A stretch of DNA of 64,000 bases from an uncultured Clostridia bacterium (GCA_948502395.1 CAOPES010000005.1:66455-130454), one strand, 5' to 3'. Positions 37,876 to 47,319 are shown, numbered from the stretch's first letter. Notes: generated by a model from the letters alone, not told the origin. A program made the numbers and translations.

Positions 37876-38607
37876 ATGAAAGTAGGAATAATTTCGGATA
37901 TTCACGGAAACATAAAAGCTTTAGAAGCAGTTTTACAAGAATTAAAAAATAAAAATATAGAAAAAATAATAGTTTTAGGGGACTTAATAGGTGGAGCACC
38001 TATGTCAGAAAAAGTAGTACAAAAAATAATGGTATTACAAGACAAACTAATTATTGTAAAAGGAAACCGCGAGACACATCTAATTGAAGGATTACCAGAA
38101 GTTGTGCATGACGAGAAATTTAAAGTAACACAAGAACAAAAAGATGCTCATAAATATTTAGGGAGCGAATTAAGTGATAAGTCAAAACAATTTATAGAAA
38201 ACTTACCAAGAAAAATTGAGTGTGAAATAGAAGGAAAGAAAATATATGTTTCACACTATCCACTAGACTCAAAGGGTAAATTTAGAAAACATATAAAAAA
38301 ACCAAATAGTCAAGAATGTGAAGAACTATTTTCTGGAATAGATGCAGACATATATTTATATGGACATACTCATATAGAAAATTATCATATAATAAATGGC
38401 AAAATGTACATAAATCCAGGTGCTTTGGGATGTCCAGGTAAAACCGATTTGGCACCGTATGGGATATTAAATATTGAAAATGAAAAAGTAACTTATGAAC
38501 AATCATATGCAAAATATAATGTACAGGAAGTAATTGATTATATGAAAAAAACTCAATTTCCTGGATATAAAGGAACACTCAAACTCTTTTATGGTACAAG
38601 TGAATAG
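37876..38607 (+). CDS. Metallophosphoesterase (YfcE/calcineurin-like)
   Basis: 243 residues from ATG 37876; an in-frame ATG at 37864 is an alternative. Metal-binding motifs are in order: ISDIHGN, LGDLIGG, KGNRE, VSHYPLD, and YGHTHI, then NPGALGCPG. The layout is that of small bacterial phosphodiesterases. Substrate unknown. It is followed by the pentapeptide gene in the same direction. Confidence 0.88.
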   Translation: MKVGIISDIHGNIKALEAVLQELKNKNIEKIIVLGDLIGGAPMSEKVVQKIMVLQDKLIIVKGNRETHLIEGLPEVVHDEKFKVTQEQKDAHKYLGSELSDKSKQFIENLPRKIECEIEGKKIYVSHYPLDSKGKFRKHIKKPNSQECEELFSGIDADIYLYGHTHIENYHIINGKMYINPGALGCPGKTDLAPYGILNIENEKVTYEQSYAKYNVQEVIDYMKKTQFPGYKGTLKLFYGTSE

Positions 38608-38631
38608 TAATATTTTTAAATTGGAGATAAA

Positions 38632-39265
38632 ATGAATATAATAAAACCACAAAAAATGAATATAGAAGAATTTCAAGAAATAAAATTAGAAAATATAAGA
38701 AATGATGAAGAAATTGAATATGCTAAAATAGAAAATGAAGAATGTAACAATATCTTATTACAGGATACGCAATTTGAACATTGCAAAATTAGTAATATAG
38801 TTATGCAAAATGCTGAATTAGACAAGATTACATTTAGTGATGTCATATTTAAGAACTGTGATTTTTCTAATACAAATTTTATAAACAGTACATTTATAAG
38901 ATGTGAATTCAATAATTGCAAATTATCAGGCACTAGCTTTTCAGAAAATAGATTATTTAATGTAGTATTTTCAGAAACAAATGCTAATTATATCAATTTG
39001 TCAATGGCTAGTTTAGAGAGAGTTTTATTTAAAGAAATGCAAATGAGAACTTGTTATTTTCAAGAAACAAAACTAAAAGACATATTTTTTGAAGATGTTG
39101 ATTTGACACGGTGCGCAATTTTTTAAGACAAGTTTGGATGGTATTGACTTATCAACTTGTAAAATAGAGAGAGTAGCTGTTTCGATTGAAGATATAAAAG
39201 GTGCTATAATTGATCAGTTTCAAGCAATAGACTTGCTTTATTTATTAGGGGTGAAAATCAAATAG
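38632..39265 (+). CDS. Pentapeptide repeat protein, CGG frame break
   Basis: A right-handed beta-helix made of A(D/N)LxF-type pentapeptides (CDFSNTNFINSTFIRCEFNN near residue 80). CGG at codon 160 (39109-39111) breaks the frame; in-frame reading stops after four codons. Skipping C gives DLTGAQFFKTSLDGIDLSTC, which continues the repeat register, and ends with the QAIDLLYLLGVKIK tail common to Qnr/McbG-like proteins. The total is 210 residues. Members can mimic DNA and protect gyrase, but that role is not shown here. Confidence 0.85.
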
Positions 39266-39413
39266 ATTATTAAGGCGTGTTGGGATATACCTAAAACGTC
39301 TTTTTTAATACTTTTTAACTATGAAAAAATTACAAAAAAATGAAAATAAAAGTTGACAAATACAAACAACTGTTTTATACTATATAAGTATAATAAATTA
39401 GGAGTTGATATGA

Positions 39414-39788
39414 GTGAGATATATTTACAATAAATTAGTAAGAGATAAAATACCACATCAAATTAATAATGAGCAGGGAAGAAAGGCAAATTATAAAATT
39501 TTAAGTGATGAACAATATATAAAAGAATTGGATAAAAAATTATTTGAGGAAGCACACGAATTTATTGAAGAGTATAGTGTTGAAGAATTAGGAGATTTAA
39601 TGGAAGTCATTTTTACTATAATGGAAATTAAAAATATATCAATTCAACAAGTTGAAGAAGCTAGAAAAATTAAAGAAAATAAAAAAGGTGGGTTTAAAGA
39701 CAAAATTTATTTAATTGATGTTGAACAAGAACATGCAGATGAACGTGAAGAAATGGAATTAAATAAGGAGTGGAGAAAAAACAGCTAA
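39414..39788 (+). CDS. MazG-like nucleotide pyrophosphohydrolase
   Basis: 124 residues from GTG 39414 (TTAGGAG upstream). The helical metal-binding motif (KKLFEEAHEFIEEYSVEELGD, residues ~42-62) fits the all-alpha NTP pyrophosphatase superfamily; the start YNKLVRDKIP is diagnostic of the phosphoribosyl-ATP pyrophosphohydrolase-like subgroup. Probably cleans up non-canonical nucleotides. Confidence 0.85.
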   Translation: MRYIYNKLVRDKIPHQINNEQGRKANYKILSDEQYIKELDKKLFEEAHEFIEEYSVEELGDLMEVIFTIMEIKNISIQQVEEARKIKENKKGGFKDKIYLIDVEQEHADEREEMELNKEWRKNS

Positions 39789-39803
39789 TTTTATAATCGC
39801 TTT

Positions 39804-39836
39804 GGGTGTTTTTAAGGACTGTCCCCAAAAACACCC
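39804..39836. repeat. Intergenic palindrome, family B
   Basis: GGGTGTTTTTAAGGACTGTCC followed by an inverted AAAAACACCC arm, between the converging MazG-like and feoB genes. It could terminate both. Confidence 0.75.
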
Positions 39837-39843
39837 AAAGAAT

Positions 39844-41772
39844 TTAAACAAGAATATTATAAAACAAAGTAGTAGTCATGCAAACCAAAACACCGACAAA
39901 CAGTAGGAATTAAGAATGCAAGAAAAGTCCACTTCCAACTACCAGTTTCCTTCTTAATAGTCAAAAGCGTAGTAGTACAAGGGAAATGCAAACAAGTAAA
40001 AATCATAACATTAATAGCAGTAAGCATAGTCCAGCCATTCTGAACCAAAATCTCGCCAATAGAAAAAGTATCTTCCAAATTAACCAAAGAATTTTTACCA
40101 AGGTAGCACATCAAAATAATAGGCAAAACAATTTCATTAGCAGGAATACCAAAAATAAATGCAGCTAAAATATAACCGTCAAATCCCATAAGTTTAGCAA
40201 AAGGATTTAAAAAGTTAGCAATAATTGAAAGCAAACTTGCGCCGCCAATTGATATACTTGCAAAAAGCCAAATGATAAGCCCAGCAGGAGCGGCAACAGC
40301 AATTGCTCTGCCTAATACAAATAAGGTTCTATCCAAAAATGAGCTAACAATAATTCTTCCAAATTGTGGCTTTCTATATGGTGGCAATTCTAATGCAAAT
40401 GATGAAGGCATTCCTTTTAAAATTGTTTTTGACAGTATTTTTGATACTAATAATGTAAGGAAAATTCCTAAAAGTATGACAAATATTACAGCTATTGTTG
40501 ATACAATTGAAGCTCCAAAACCTTGCATTGTTCCAGCAATAAATATTGTTGCTATTGATATTAATAGTGGAAACCTTCCATTACAAGGTACAAAATTGTT
40601 TGTTAATATTGCAATTAGTTTTTCTCTTGGGGAGTTGATTATTCTACATCCTACAACACCAGCAGCGTTACAACCAAACCCCATACACATAGTAATCATC
40701 TGTTTTCCAGTGCAACAACATTTCTTAAAAAAGCCATCCATATTGAAAGCAATTCTAGGCAGATATCCCAAATCTTCCAAAAAAGTAAATAAAGGGAAGA
40801 AGATAGCCATAGGCGGAAGCATAACAGATACAATCCAGGTAAGAGTTTGATAGACGCCAGAAATTAGCATATCTGAAAGCCAGGCTGGACAATGAATCCA
40901 GTTGGCAAACAGGAATAATTTTTCCTGAAACCACGCAAAACAGCTAAACAAGAGTTGAGAAGGGTAATTACTTCCAACAATGGTAAGCCAAAATATAATT
41001 CCTAAAAATAAAATCATAATAGGAAAACCAAAAGTTTTAGAAGTAAGAATTTTATCAATTTTTCTATCTTTTCCGAGTATGATTTTCATTTTCGAAAGTA
41101 CATACTTTTGCACAAATTTCCTCAGCACGTTTCATAATAGCCGAAACAATAACATCAGGGGATTTTTCACATTCGGGATATGTTACTAAGTTTGGGTTTG
41201 GAACGATTTCCTTTTTACAAACCTTTGATATAGTATCCATTAAATTGTTTAAAGTTTTCTTTTTTCTTGCAATAGTTCCGAACAACAGGTACACCTAGTT
41301 CTTTTGATAATAATTTTAAGTCTATTTTTATTTTTTTCTTTTTGGCTTCATCTAACAAATTAACACATACAACTATATTTTTCGTAATTTCCATAATTTG
41401 AAAAACCAAATTCAAATTTCTCTCTAAACAAGTACTATCAACTACAATAACAGTTGCATCAGGATTACCATACAAAATAAAGTCACGTGCAATTTCTTCT
41501 TCTTCAGAATTAGACATAATAGAATATGTACCAGGAATATCAACAAATAAAAAATCATTTCTCCTAAAAGTGCAATTGCCAGTAGCATTTGCAACAGTTT
41601 TGCCTGGCCAATTACCAGTATGTTGATGAAGACCAGTTAACCCATTAAATATAGTTGATTTTCCTACATTCGGATTTCCAGCTAATGCAATAGTGTAGCC
41701 ATCTTCATTTTTCAAATTTTTAAAATCGTCTTCTAATAATTGTGTTCCGGTTGAAGAGTTAGTAAGGCCCAT
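39844..41772 (-). CDS. feoB: Ferrous iron transporter FeoB, three CGG frame breaks
   Basis: GTP-dependent Fe2+ uptake in the membrane. G domain: AGNPNVGKSTIFNGLTG, WPGKTV, DIPGTYS, NLLDE; then the helical Gate regions (TMCMGFGCNAAGV, PCNGRFP). Three in-frame CGG codons break it. At 41280-41278 (residue 165) skipping C gives LGVPVVGTIARKKKTL. At 41075-41073 (residue 233) it joins NENHTGKDRKIDK. At 39895-39893 (residue 626) it turns a premature end into a final membrane helix GVLVCMTTTLFYNILV. The bridged product is 641 residues, a normal size. feoA is upstream. Confidence 0.93.
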
Positions 41773-41833
41773 AAAAACACCTCCTAATTTAATTAATATA
41801 ATTTATGTTAAAAAAATTAAAAGGTGATATATA

Positions 41834-42070
41834 TTATAAATTTACAAAAATAGAGTAAGCATCTTCATCTCTAATAGCAATCAAACTGCCACGAATATCA
41901 AAAGCACGCAATCCGCCAGAAGGACTACTTAAAACAGGTGTAATTGAAGAACCTGAAACAAGCCCTAAATCTAAAAGACGTCTACGAATTTCTCCATCGC
42001 AAGTTAGATTTTCTATAATGCCCTTTTGGTTGATGGGCAAAGAAGTTAAAGAAATAATATCTCTGTTCAT
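41834..42070 (-). CDS. feoA: Ferrous iron transport protein FeoA
   Basis: 78-residue SH3-like partner of FeoB. Conserved features are LTSLPINQKGIIENL and RRRLLDLGLVSGSSI, then DIRGSLIAIRDEDA. GGAGGTATGCCC lies upstream of the start. It precedes feoB by 61 bases in the same direction, so they form an iron-uptake operon. A Fur site is possible in the AT-rich promoter, but I cannot point to one. Confidence 0.94.
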   Translation of the reverse strand: MNRDIISLTSLPINQKGIIENLTCDGEIRRRLLDLGLVSGSSITPVLSSPSGGLRAFDIRGSLIAIRDEDAYSIFVNL

Positions 42071-42235
42071 TGGGCATACCTCCTAAACTCTTATTATAAT
42101 ATTATATTTTGTCGAAAAATAAATGTTACTTTTACATATTGACAATTTTCTTAAATTATGAAAAAATAGCAAAGTAAAAATAAGAAGCAAAATCAAATAA
42201 CATTCAAAAAATGTAAAAGGAAGGATTGATATAAA

Positions 42236-42697
42236 ATGGAAAAGATAAGAGGTTTTGAAGTAGCAAAAGGATTTGAAGATAAAGGAATTAATTTACCAAT
42301 TAGAAAAACAAAATATTCAGCAGGATATGACGTAGAAGCAGCAGAAGATATAACAATACCAAGCTTCAAAAAAGGTATGAACCCAACATTAGTAAAAACA
42401 GGAATAAAAGCATATATGGCAGATGACGAAGTTCTAATGTTATATAACAGAAGTTCAAACCCAAAGAAAAAAGGGCTAATATTAGCAAATAGTGTAGGAG
42501 TAATAGACAAAGACTATTATGGAAATCCAGATAATGACGGACACATTATGTTTGCATTTTACAATATAAAAGAAGAAGACATCGAAATAAAAAAAGGAGA
42601 AGCAATAGGACAAGGGGTATTCCAAAAATACTTTGTAACAGATGACGATATTGCAGAAGGAGAAAGAGTTGGAGGATTTGGATCAACAAGTAAATAG
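42236..42697 (+). CDS. dut: dUTP diphosphatase
   Basis: Hydrolyses dUTP to dUMP, keeping uracil out of DNA. 153 residues with the five trimeric dUTPase motifs: KYSAGYDVEAAED, YNRSSNPKKKG, ANSVGVIDKDYYG, GEAIGQGVFQKY, and the C-terminal GGFGSTSK that closes over the active site. AAAGGAAGG upstream. Divergent from feoAB. Confidence 0.94.
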   Translation: MEKIRGFEVAKGFEDKGINLPIRKTKYSAGYDVEAAEDITIPSFKKGMNPTLVKTGIKAYMADDEVLMLYNRSSNPKKKGLILANSVGVIDKDYYGNPDNDGHIMFAFYNIKEEDIEIKKGEAIGQGVFQKYFVTDDDIAEGERVGGFGSTSK

Positions 42698-42830
42698 AAG
42701 TAAAATTAAAGTTTCCAAACAAAATATAGAATACATAGTGCAAAAAGACTAAAAAAATAGTAAAAAAAATTAAAAAACTTTAAGGCTTACAGCCACAAGT
42801 GAAACAGGCTAAATATACATAAAAATATAA

Positions 42831-42870
42831 AGGTAAAGGCTTTGACTTTTACCTTTTTTTGTAGTATAAT
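42831..42870 (+). promoter_or_regulatory. Terminator hairpin with an overlapping promoter for carD
   Basis: The stem GGTAAAGGC/GACTTTTACC with a T run ends the dut transcript. TTGACT (42842-42847), 17 bp, TATAAT (42865-42870) starts within the loop and 3' arm of that hairpin, so terminator and promoter share bases. The rest of the dut-carD gap is AT-rich and holds no other visible element. Confidence 0.65.
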
Positions 42871-42973
42871 AAATATGGTTAAAAAATCCAGTAAAGTTAG
42901 TAAGAGATTTTTTGTTACATAACTTTATTATCTTTTTTTCGCCAATAAAAAATGCTGAAAGGAGTGAACTTAC

Positions 42974-43537
42974 ATGTTTAATGTAGGAGACAAAATTGTA
43001 TATCCAATGCATGGAGCAGGGGTTATAGATTCAATAGAAGAAAAAGATATATTAGGGGAGAAACAAGCTTACTATATTTTGAAAATGCCAGGGGAAGTAA
43101 AAGTAATGGTGCCAACAGCTAAGGCAGAAGAAATAGGGGTAAGAAATATAATAGATAAAGGTTCAGCAGATAAAGTAATAGGTATACTAGAACAAGATGA
43201 AACAGTTATGGACAAAAACTGGAATAAGAGATATAGAGATAATATGGATAAAATGAAAAGCGGAGACATATATGAAATTGCAGATGTTGTTAGAAATTTA
43301 AGTTTTAAACAAAAAGAAAAAGGTCTATCAACAGGTGAGAAAAAGATGCTTAATAATGCAAAACAAATTCTAGTAAGTGAATTAGTTTTAGCAGAACATG
43401 CATCACAAGAAGAAGTGGAACAATTAGTTGATAATAAAATCAATACATCTTATATGATGTTTAGAGCAGATGATATTCAACCTGAAAGTGTTGTTAATAA
43501 GTTTATTCCATTTGATGGAACAGGAACAAATGATTAA
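42974..43537 (+). CDS. CarD family transcriptional regulator
   Basis: 187 residues. The N-terminal RNA-polymerase-interacting domain starts FNVGDKIVYPMHGAGVI and continues with EKQAYYILKMPGEVKVMVP. A helical C-terminal domain follows (RDNMDKMKSGDIYEIADVVR, KMLNNAKQILVSEL). CarD/CdnL proteins bind RNA polymerase beta and stabilise open promoters; the C-terminal part can touch DNA. Single-gene unit with its own promoter; a family C palindrome follows. Confidence 0.92.
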   Translation: MFNVGDKIVYPMHGAGVIDSIEEKDILGEKQAYYILKMPGEVKVMVPTAKAEEIGVRNIIDKGSADKVIGILEQDETVMDKNWNKRYRDNMDKMKSGDIYEIADVVRNLSFKQKEKGLSTGEKKMLNNAKQILVSELVLAEHASQEEVEQLVDNKINTSYMMFRADDIQPESVVNKFIPFDGTGTND

Positions 43538-43540
43538 AGG

Positions 43541-43593
43541 AAATGTCCATTTGGGACGTTTCCTTTTGGACATTTTGTCCATTCTGGGACACT
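43541..43593. repeat. Intergenic palindrome, family C
   Basis: ATGTCCATTTGGGACGTTTCC followed by TTTGGACATTTTGTCC and GGGACAC arms; reverse orientation of the other copies. It lies between carD and the tRNA promoter. Confidence 0.7.
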
Positions 43594-43638
43594 TCTTTGT
43601 ACTTGGGGTTGTTTTTTTGATTTTTTTTTGAAATTGTA

Positions 43639-43667
43639 TTGACAAATTTTTGTTGGCATATTATAAT
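43639..43667 (+). promoter_or_regulatory. Promoter of tRNA-Leu
   Basis: TTGACA (43639-43644), 17 bp, TATAAT (43662-43667), 37 bases before the tRNA. Confidence 0.85.
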
Positions 43668-43704
43668 ATGTATTGTCGTTAATAGATGACCAGTTCATTT
43701 TTAT

Positions 43705-43792
43705 GCAGATGTGGCGGAACTGGTAGACGCACAGGACTTAAAATCCTGCGGTTGAATAAACCGTGCCGGTTCGATTCCGGCCATCTGCACCA
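43705..43792 (+). tRNA. tRNA-Leu (anticodon UAA)
   Basis: Complete class II tRNA with CCA encoded. The acceptor arms are GCAGATG / CATCTGC, the anticodon arm GGACTTAAAATCC carries TAA, a long variable arm (GCGGTTGAATAAACCGT) follows, and the T arm has GGTTCGATTCC. The downstream hairpin (CTTATCAAA / TTTGATAGG, about 43797-43830) with a T run acts as terminator. Its 3' end is copied at three further points to the right, which marks it as an integration site. Confidence 0.97.
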
Positions 43793-43899
43793 TAGACTTA
43801 TCAAAGCTTTGAAGCAATTTGATAGGTTTATTTTTTTGCTCAAAAATCAATAAATTTATGATGTCTAACAATTTTGTTATATTTTTTAAATTCTAACTA
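43782..43899 (+). repeat. tRNA 3' end plus flank, left copy of a ~115-bp direct repeat
   Basis: Runs from CATCTGCACCATAGACTTAT through the terminator and AT-rich flank (GATGTCTAACAATTTTGTTA). The right copy is at 47476-47593 with only a few differences. It probably marks an integration junction. Confidence 0.8.
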
Positions 43900-44083
43900 T
43901 TTATTGAATAAGAAATTAATTAATGATATAATACAGGAAAACTTTATTAGTGCTTTTTTATCAAAGAACATGGATGTTGATAGAAGTAAAATAATAGACA
44001 AAAAAATTATAAAGATAGAGTTAATTAATTGAAATATATGAATAGTTAATAGATAGTAAGTAAATGTTTTTCTGGGGGGAAAC

Positions 44084-45212
44084 GTGAAAAGTGAAAAAAT
44101 AGAAGAAGGCGAGATATTGAAGTTTGAAGCAATGAAAAGTTTTAAATATATAAAGGACACGTTTGTTTAAAGATGAAATAACAGATATGCTGTTTGCAAT
44201 AAAAAAATATGAACCAGCACCACAAAATATAGATTTTAAAGAAGAATTATATGATAGATTTGTAGATGAAATAAAAATATTATTTAAAGTATCACATCCT
44301 AATATTGTTAGAATATACGATTATTATCTATATCCTAGTTATAAAGTAGGATATTTGCAAATGGAATATATTAATGGAACAGCAATTAATAAATATGTTC
44401 CTTTTCCATGGGATAAGAGTTGGGAAGAAATATTTATTGAAGTTATAAAAACTTTTAAATATTTAGAAGAGAATAATATTCTACATAGGGATATTAGAGC
44501 TGAAAATCTATTACTAGATGAAAATTGTAACTTTAAATTAATAGATTTTGGATTTGGAAAAATTACAAATAATAGTAGTAATATAGACTTTAAGTCAAAG
44601 AATAGCATTTTACTAAATTGGCCAGTAACTGAGATGCCAGAAGAAGTGGAGAAATCTCAAGATTATGATAATAAGACAGAAATATACTTTGTAGGTAAAT
44701 TATTTTTTCATATTTTTAGAGAGAACAAAGTTGATTTTAAATACAAAACAATTATAGAAAAAATGATACAATATTCTTGTTTTGAAAGATACAACTCGTT
44801 TGAAGAAATTTATACAGATATTTCAAAAGGAATTTTTAATGAAATCAAGTTTTCTAATTATGAAAAAGGAACATACAGAAATTTTGCAGATTCATTGTAT
44901 AATAATATCTTTGTATATACTGGTCCATATGAACTAAAAACTAATATTGAACAAATAATAAATGATTTAGAAGACGTTGTAAAAGAAAACTCATTAGAGT
45001 TCTTCATACAATCAAATACAAAACTAATAAATTGTTTTGTATCCGGTTCATATAGATATAAAACAACTATAAGCATACAGGTTGAGATAGTAACAAAATT
45101 CTATGAATTCTTTATAAAATTATCAAGAGAAAAGCAAAAAAACTTACTTGATAATTTGTATAATAGATTAAATACAATAAAAATAGAAAGAGAAGATGAT
45201 TTACCATTTTAA
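44084..45212 (+). CDS. Hanks-type serine/threonine protein kinase, one non-CGG frame break
   Basis: Kinase domain with AIKKYEP (ATP-binding Lys), HRDIRAENLLLD (catalytic loop) and LIDFGFGK (metal-binding DFG), then about 150 residues of unknown helical sequence. The natural start is probably GTG 44084 (GGGGGGAAAC upstream), whose frame ends at 44168. Dropping one T near 44162 (TYIKDT-LFKDEITD join) would connect it to the long frame. Without that, translation would have to begin at TTG 44163, inside the glycine-loop region. Unlike the other breaks, no CGG is involved. It lies inside the tRNA-Leu island, before an AlbA-domain regulator. Confidence 0.75.
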
Positions 45213-45244
45213 CATGTTAAATTTATAAAGAGGAGAGTGATTTT

Positions 45245-46588
45245 ATGGCAAATACTGAAACAAATAGAATTGAAAATAAAGAGCAACTAAATGAAGATTT
45301 TGAGCAAGAAGTTATTGCTTTTCTTAACTACAAAGAGGGTGGAATAATTTATGTTGGAGTTAGAAAAGACGGACAAGTAGTTGGTCTTAAAGATATAGAT
45401 TTGACGCAGTTACAAATAAAGGATAGAATTAAAAATAATATACAACCATCTACTTTAGGATTATTTGATGTAATAGTGGAAACAATAGATAATAAAGAAG
45501 TAATAAAAGTTGTTATATCTAGTGGGACTGAAAAGCCTTACTATTTAAGAAAAAAAGGAAGAACTCCTGAAGGCTGTTACATTAGAATTGGTAGTAGCAA
45601 GGAAAGAATGACTTTTGATATGATTGATGAGATGTATGCTAGGCGTGTCAAAAATTCTTTAAAAGAAATAGAGTCTCCTAGACAAGATTTAACTTTTAGA
45701 CAATTAAAAATTTATTATGAAGAAAATGGGATGAAACTGAATGATAATTTTGCAAGAAATCTAAATCTTCTAACAGATGAAGGAAAATATAATTATAATG
45801 CTTATTTGCTTGCAGATGAAAATAATATATCAATAAAATTAGTTAAATATTTAGGAACAAATAAATTAGAATTAATAGAGAATCATGAATATGGTTATTG
45901 TTGTATAATTACTGCAACGAATAGAATATTAGACAGATTAGTTGCAGAAAATACAGTATATGCAAAAATTGAATATAAAGGAAGAAAAGAAGTTGAAATG
46001 ATTGATAGCAAAGCTTTAAAAGAAGCTGTTATAAATGCTATTGTTCATAGCGATTATACTTATAATACTTCTCCAATAGTAGAATTGTATTCGGATAGAA
46101 TTGAGATTACTTCTGGTGGTGGACTTCCTCAAGAGTTATCACAAGAAGAATTTTTAGAAGGTGTTACTGCTCCAAGAAACAAAGAGCTAATTAGAGTATT
46201 TAAAGACGTAGATTTAATTGAAAATATTGGCTCTGGAGTATTGAGAATATTAGATGCTTATGATAAAAATTGCTTTAAATTTATGGAACATTTCTTAAGG
46301 GTTACTTTTAAATATAGAGAGAATCCTTTTAAATATGATTCTGAAAATAAAGTGCCAACAAATGACACAATAAATGACACATTAAAAGACACATTAAAGT
46401 TAACTAAAAATGAACAACAAATTTTAAATTTGATAAAAAATAATAATAGTATAACAAGAGAAGAAATAGTAAATAGAACAAAACTTTCAGATAGAACTAT
46501 ATCAAGAGTAATAAAACATTTGCAGGAAGAAAATATAATTTTAAGAGAAGGATCAAAGAAAACAGGTTATTGGAAAATAAAAACATAA
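45245..46588 (+). CDS. AlbA_2 (Schlafen-type) domain regulator with winged helix
   Basis: 447 residues. The N-terminal AlbA_2/divergent AAA-4 domain (EQEVIAFLNYKEGGIIYVGVR, RIGSSKERMT) is followed by a histidine-kinase-like ATP fold typical of RecG-like regulators (AVINAIVHSDYT, ELYSDRIEITSGGGLP, IENIGSGVLRIL). A C-terminal winged helix follows (ITREEIVNRTKLSDRTISRVI). A short repeat NDTINDTLKDTLK sits in the linker. Proteins of this build are thought to be transcription regulators, often on mobile elements. It follows the kinase by 32 bases, suggesting an operon. Confidence 0.85.
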   Translation: MANTETNRIENKEQLNEDFEQEVIAFLNYKEGGIIYVGVRKDGQVVGLKDIDLTQLQIKDRIKNNIQPSTLGLFDVIVETIDNKEVIKVVISSGTEKPYYLRKKGRTPEGCYIRIGSSKERMTFDMIDEMYARRVKNSLKEIESPRQDLTFRQLKIYYEENGMKLNDNFARNLNLLTDEGKYNYNAYLLADENNISIKLVKYLGTNKLELIENHEYGYCCIITATNRILDRLVAENTVYAKIEYKGRKEVEMIDSKALKEAVINAIVHSDYTYNTSPIVELYSDRIEITSGGGLPQELSQEEFLEGVTAPRNKELIRVFKDVDLIENIGSGVLRILDAYDKNCFKFMEHFLRVTFKYRENPFKYDSENKVPTNDTINDTLKDTLKLTKNEQQILNLIKNNNSITREEIVNRTKLSDRTISRVIKHLQEENIILREGSKKTGYWKIKT

Positions 46589-46670
46589 TTAAGTTATACT
46601 AGTATTTTCTCGTAGATACCAAAAGGGAAAAATAGGTACTTATGGTGCTAATAAAACACAGAAATGTTAA

Positions 46671-46728
46671 AACTTAAAATCCTGCGGATTAATAATCCGT
46701 GCCGGTTCGATTCCGGCCATCTACACCA
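46671..46728 (+). repeat. Partial tRNA-Leu (3' half) left by integration
   Basis: From the anticodon loop to CCA it matches the intact tRNA. The variable arm differs by paired, compensating changes (GGATTAATAATCC instead of GGTTGAATAAACC), and one acceptor base differs (CATCTACACCA). It therefore derives from a different, once functional tRNA-Leu brought in from another genome. The 5' half is absent. Confidence 0.85.
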
Positions 46729-47050
46729 AATTTTATAAATTTTTAAAGATATTGTAGATTATCATACAATATCTTAATTTATTTCAAAGTATTGTAAATA
46801 CTATCTTTTAAAGGTATTACTCTTACAACCTCTTCTGTCTCAAGGAATGGGCTGTTTTTACAATAATTCATTTTTACATTTTATATAAAACCTATTAGCA
46901 ATGCATTAATAGAAGTGGTGTTGTAATGTTGAATATAATAAAAAAACAGCCAAAGGCTACAAAATTTTTGGCTGGATTACATTTCGTTCAGTATAAAAAT
47001 ACTGGATTACAATAGGCAAAATCTATATCATAAGTTCGAAAGCAAAAATA
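46729..47050. other. Non-coding stretch inside the island
   Basis: Holds a terminator-like hairpin (AAGATATTGT / ACAATATCTT, 46746-46775) right after the tRNA fragment and a TTTTGGCTG/CAGCCAAAGG inverted pair near 46945-46975. No open frame with a ribosome site was seen. Confidence 0.5.
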
Positions 47051-47067
47051 AAAAAGCCCCGAAGGGC
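47051..47067 (-). terminator. Terminator of the small membrane protein gene
   Basis: On the minus strand, AGCCCTTCGGGGCTTTTTT: a 5-bp GC-rich stem with a TTCG tetraloop and T run. Confidence 0.85.
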
Positions 47068-47091
47068 TGTAACAGTAAACTGTTACTGAGG

Positions 47092-47277
47092 TTAAAACTT
47101 TACTCCGAGATATTGAGTTAAAACAAATAGAACTGTTGCAATTGCAAGAAACAGTTCTATTGCATACCCCATGAACCGTATTACTGCATTTTTGTCATTT
47201 ATCATATTAGTAACAACTGATATAATAAATAAACAAAAAATCAATAGAGCGATTGCTGTTAAAAATGGATGTGCCAT
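47092..47277 (-). CDS. Small two-helix membrane protein, unknown
   Basis: 61 residues from the ATG at 47277, which has AGGAGGAATAAACT upstream; a longer reading lacks a ribosome site. Two hydrophobic helices (FLTAIALLIFCLFIISVV and GYAIELFLAIATVLFVLTQY) flank a short charged loop. Not recognised. In the tRNA-Leu island; could be a holin-like or toxin-like peptide, but nothing proves it. Confidence 0.6.
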   Translation of the reverse strand: MAHPFLTAIALLIFCLFIISVVTNMINDKNAVIRFMGYAIELFLAIATVLFVLTQYLGVKF

Positions 47278-47319
47278 AAGTTTATTCCTCCTAGAATTTG
47301 TTATAATTATATTATACAA

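Noticed and set aside
44084..44170. Kinase frame break as an eighteenth CGG site
   Set aside because: The break needs the same +1 direction, but there is no CGG; the change lies in an ACGTTTG stretch, consistent with an ordinary T insertion.
46671..46728. Second functional tRNA-Leu
   Set aside because: The acceptor 5' strand, D arm and 5' side of the anticodon stem are missing; it is only a 3' half.
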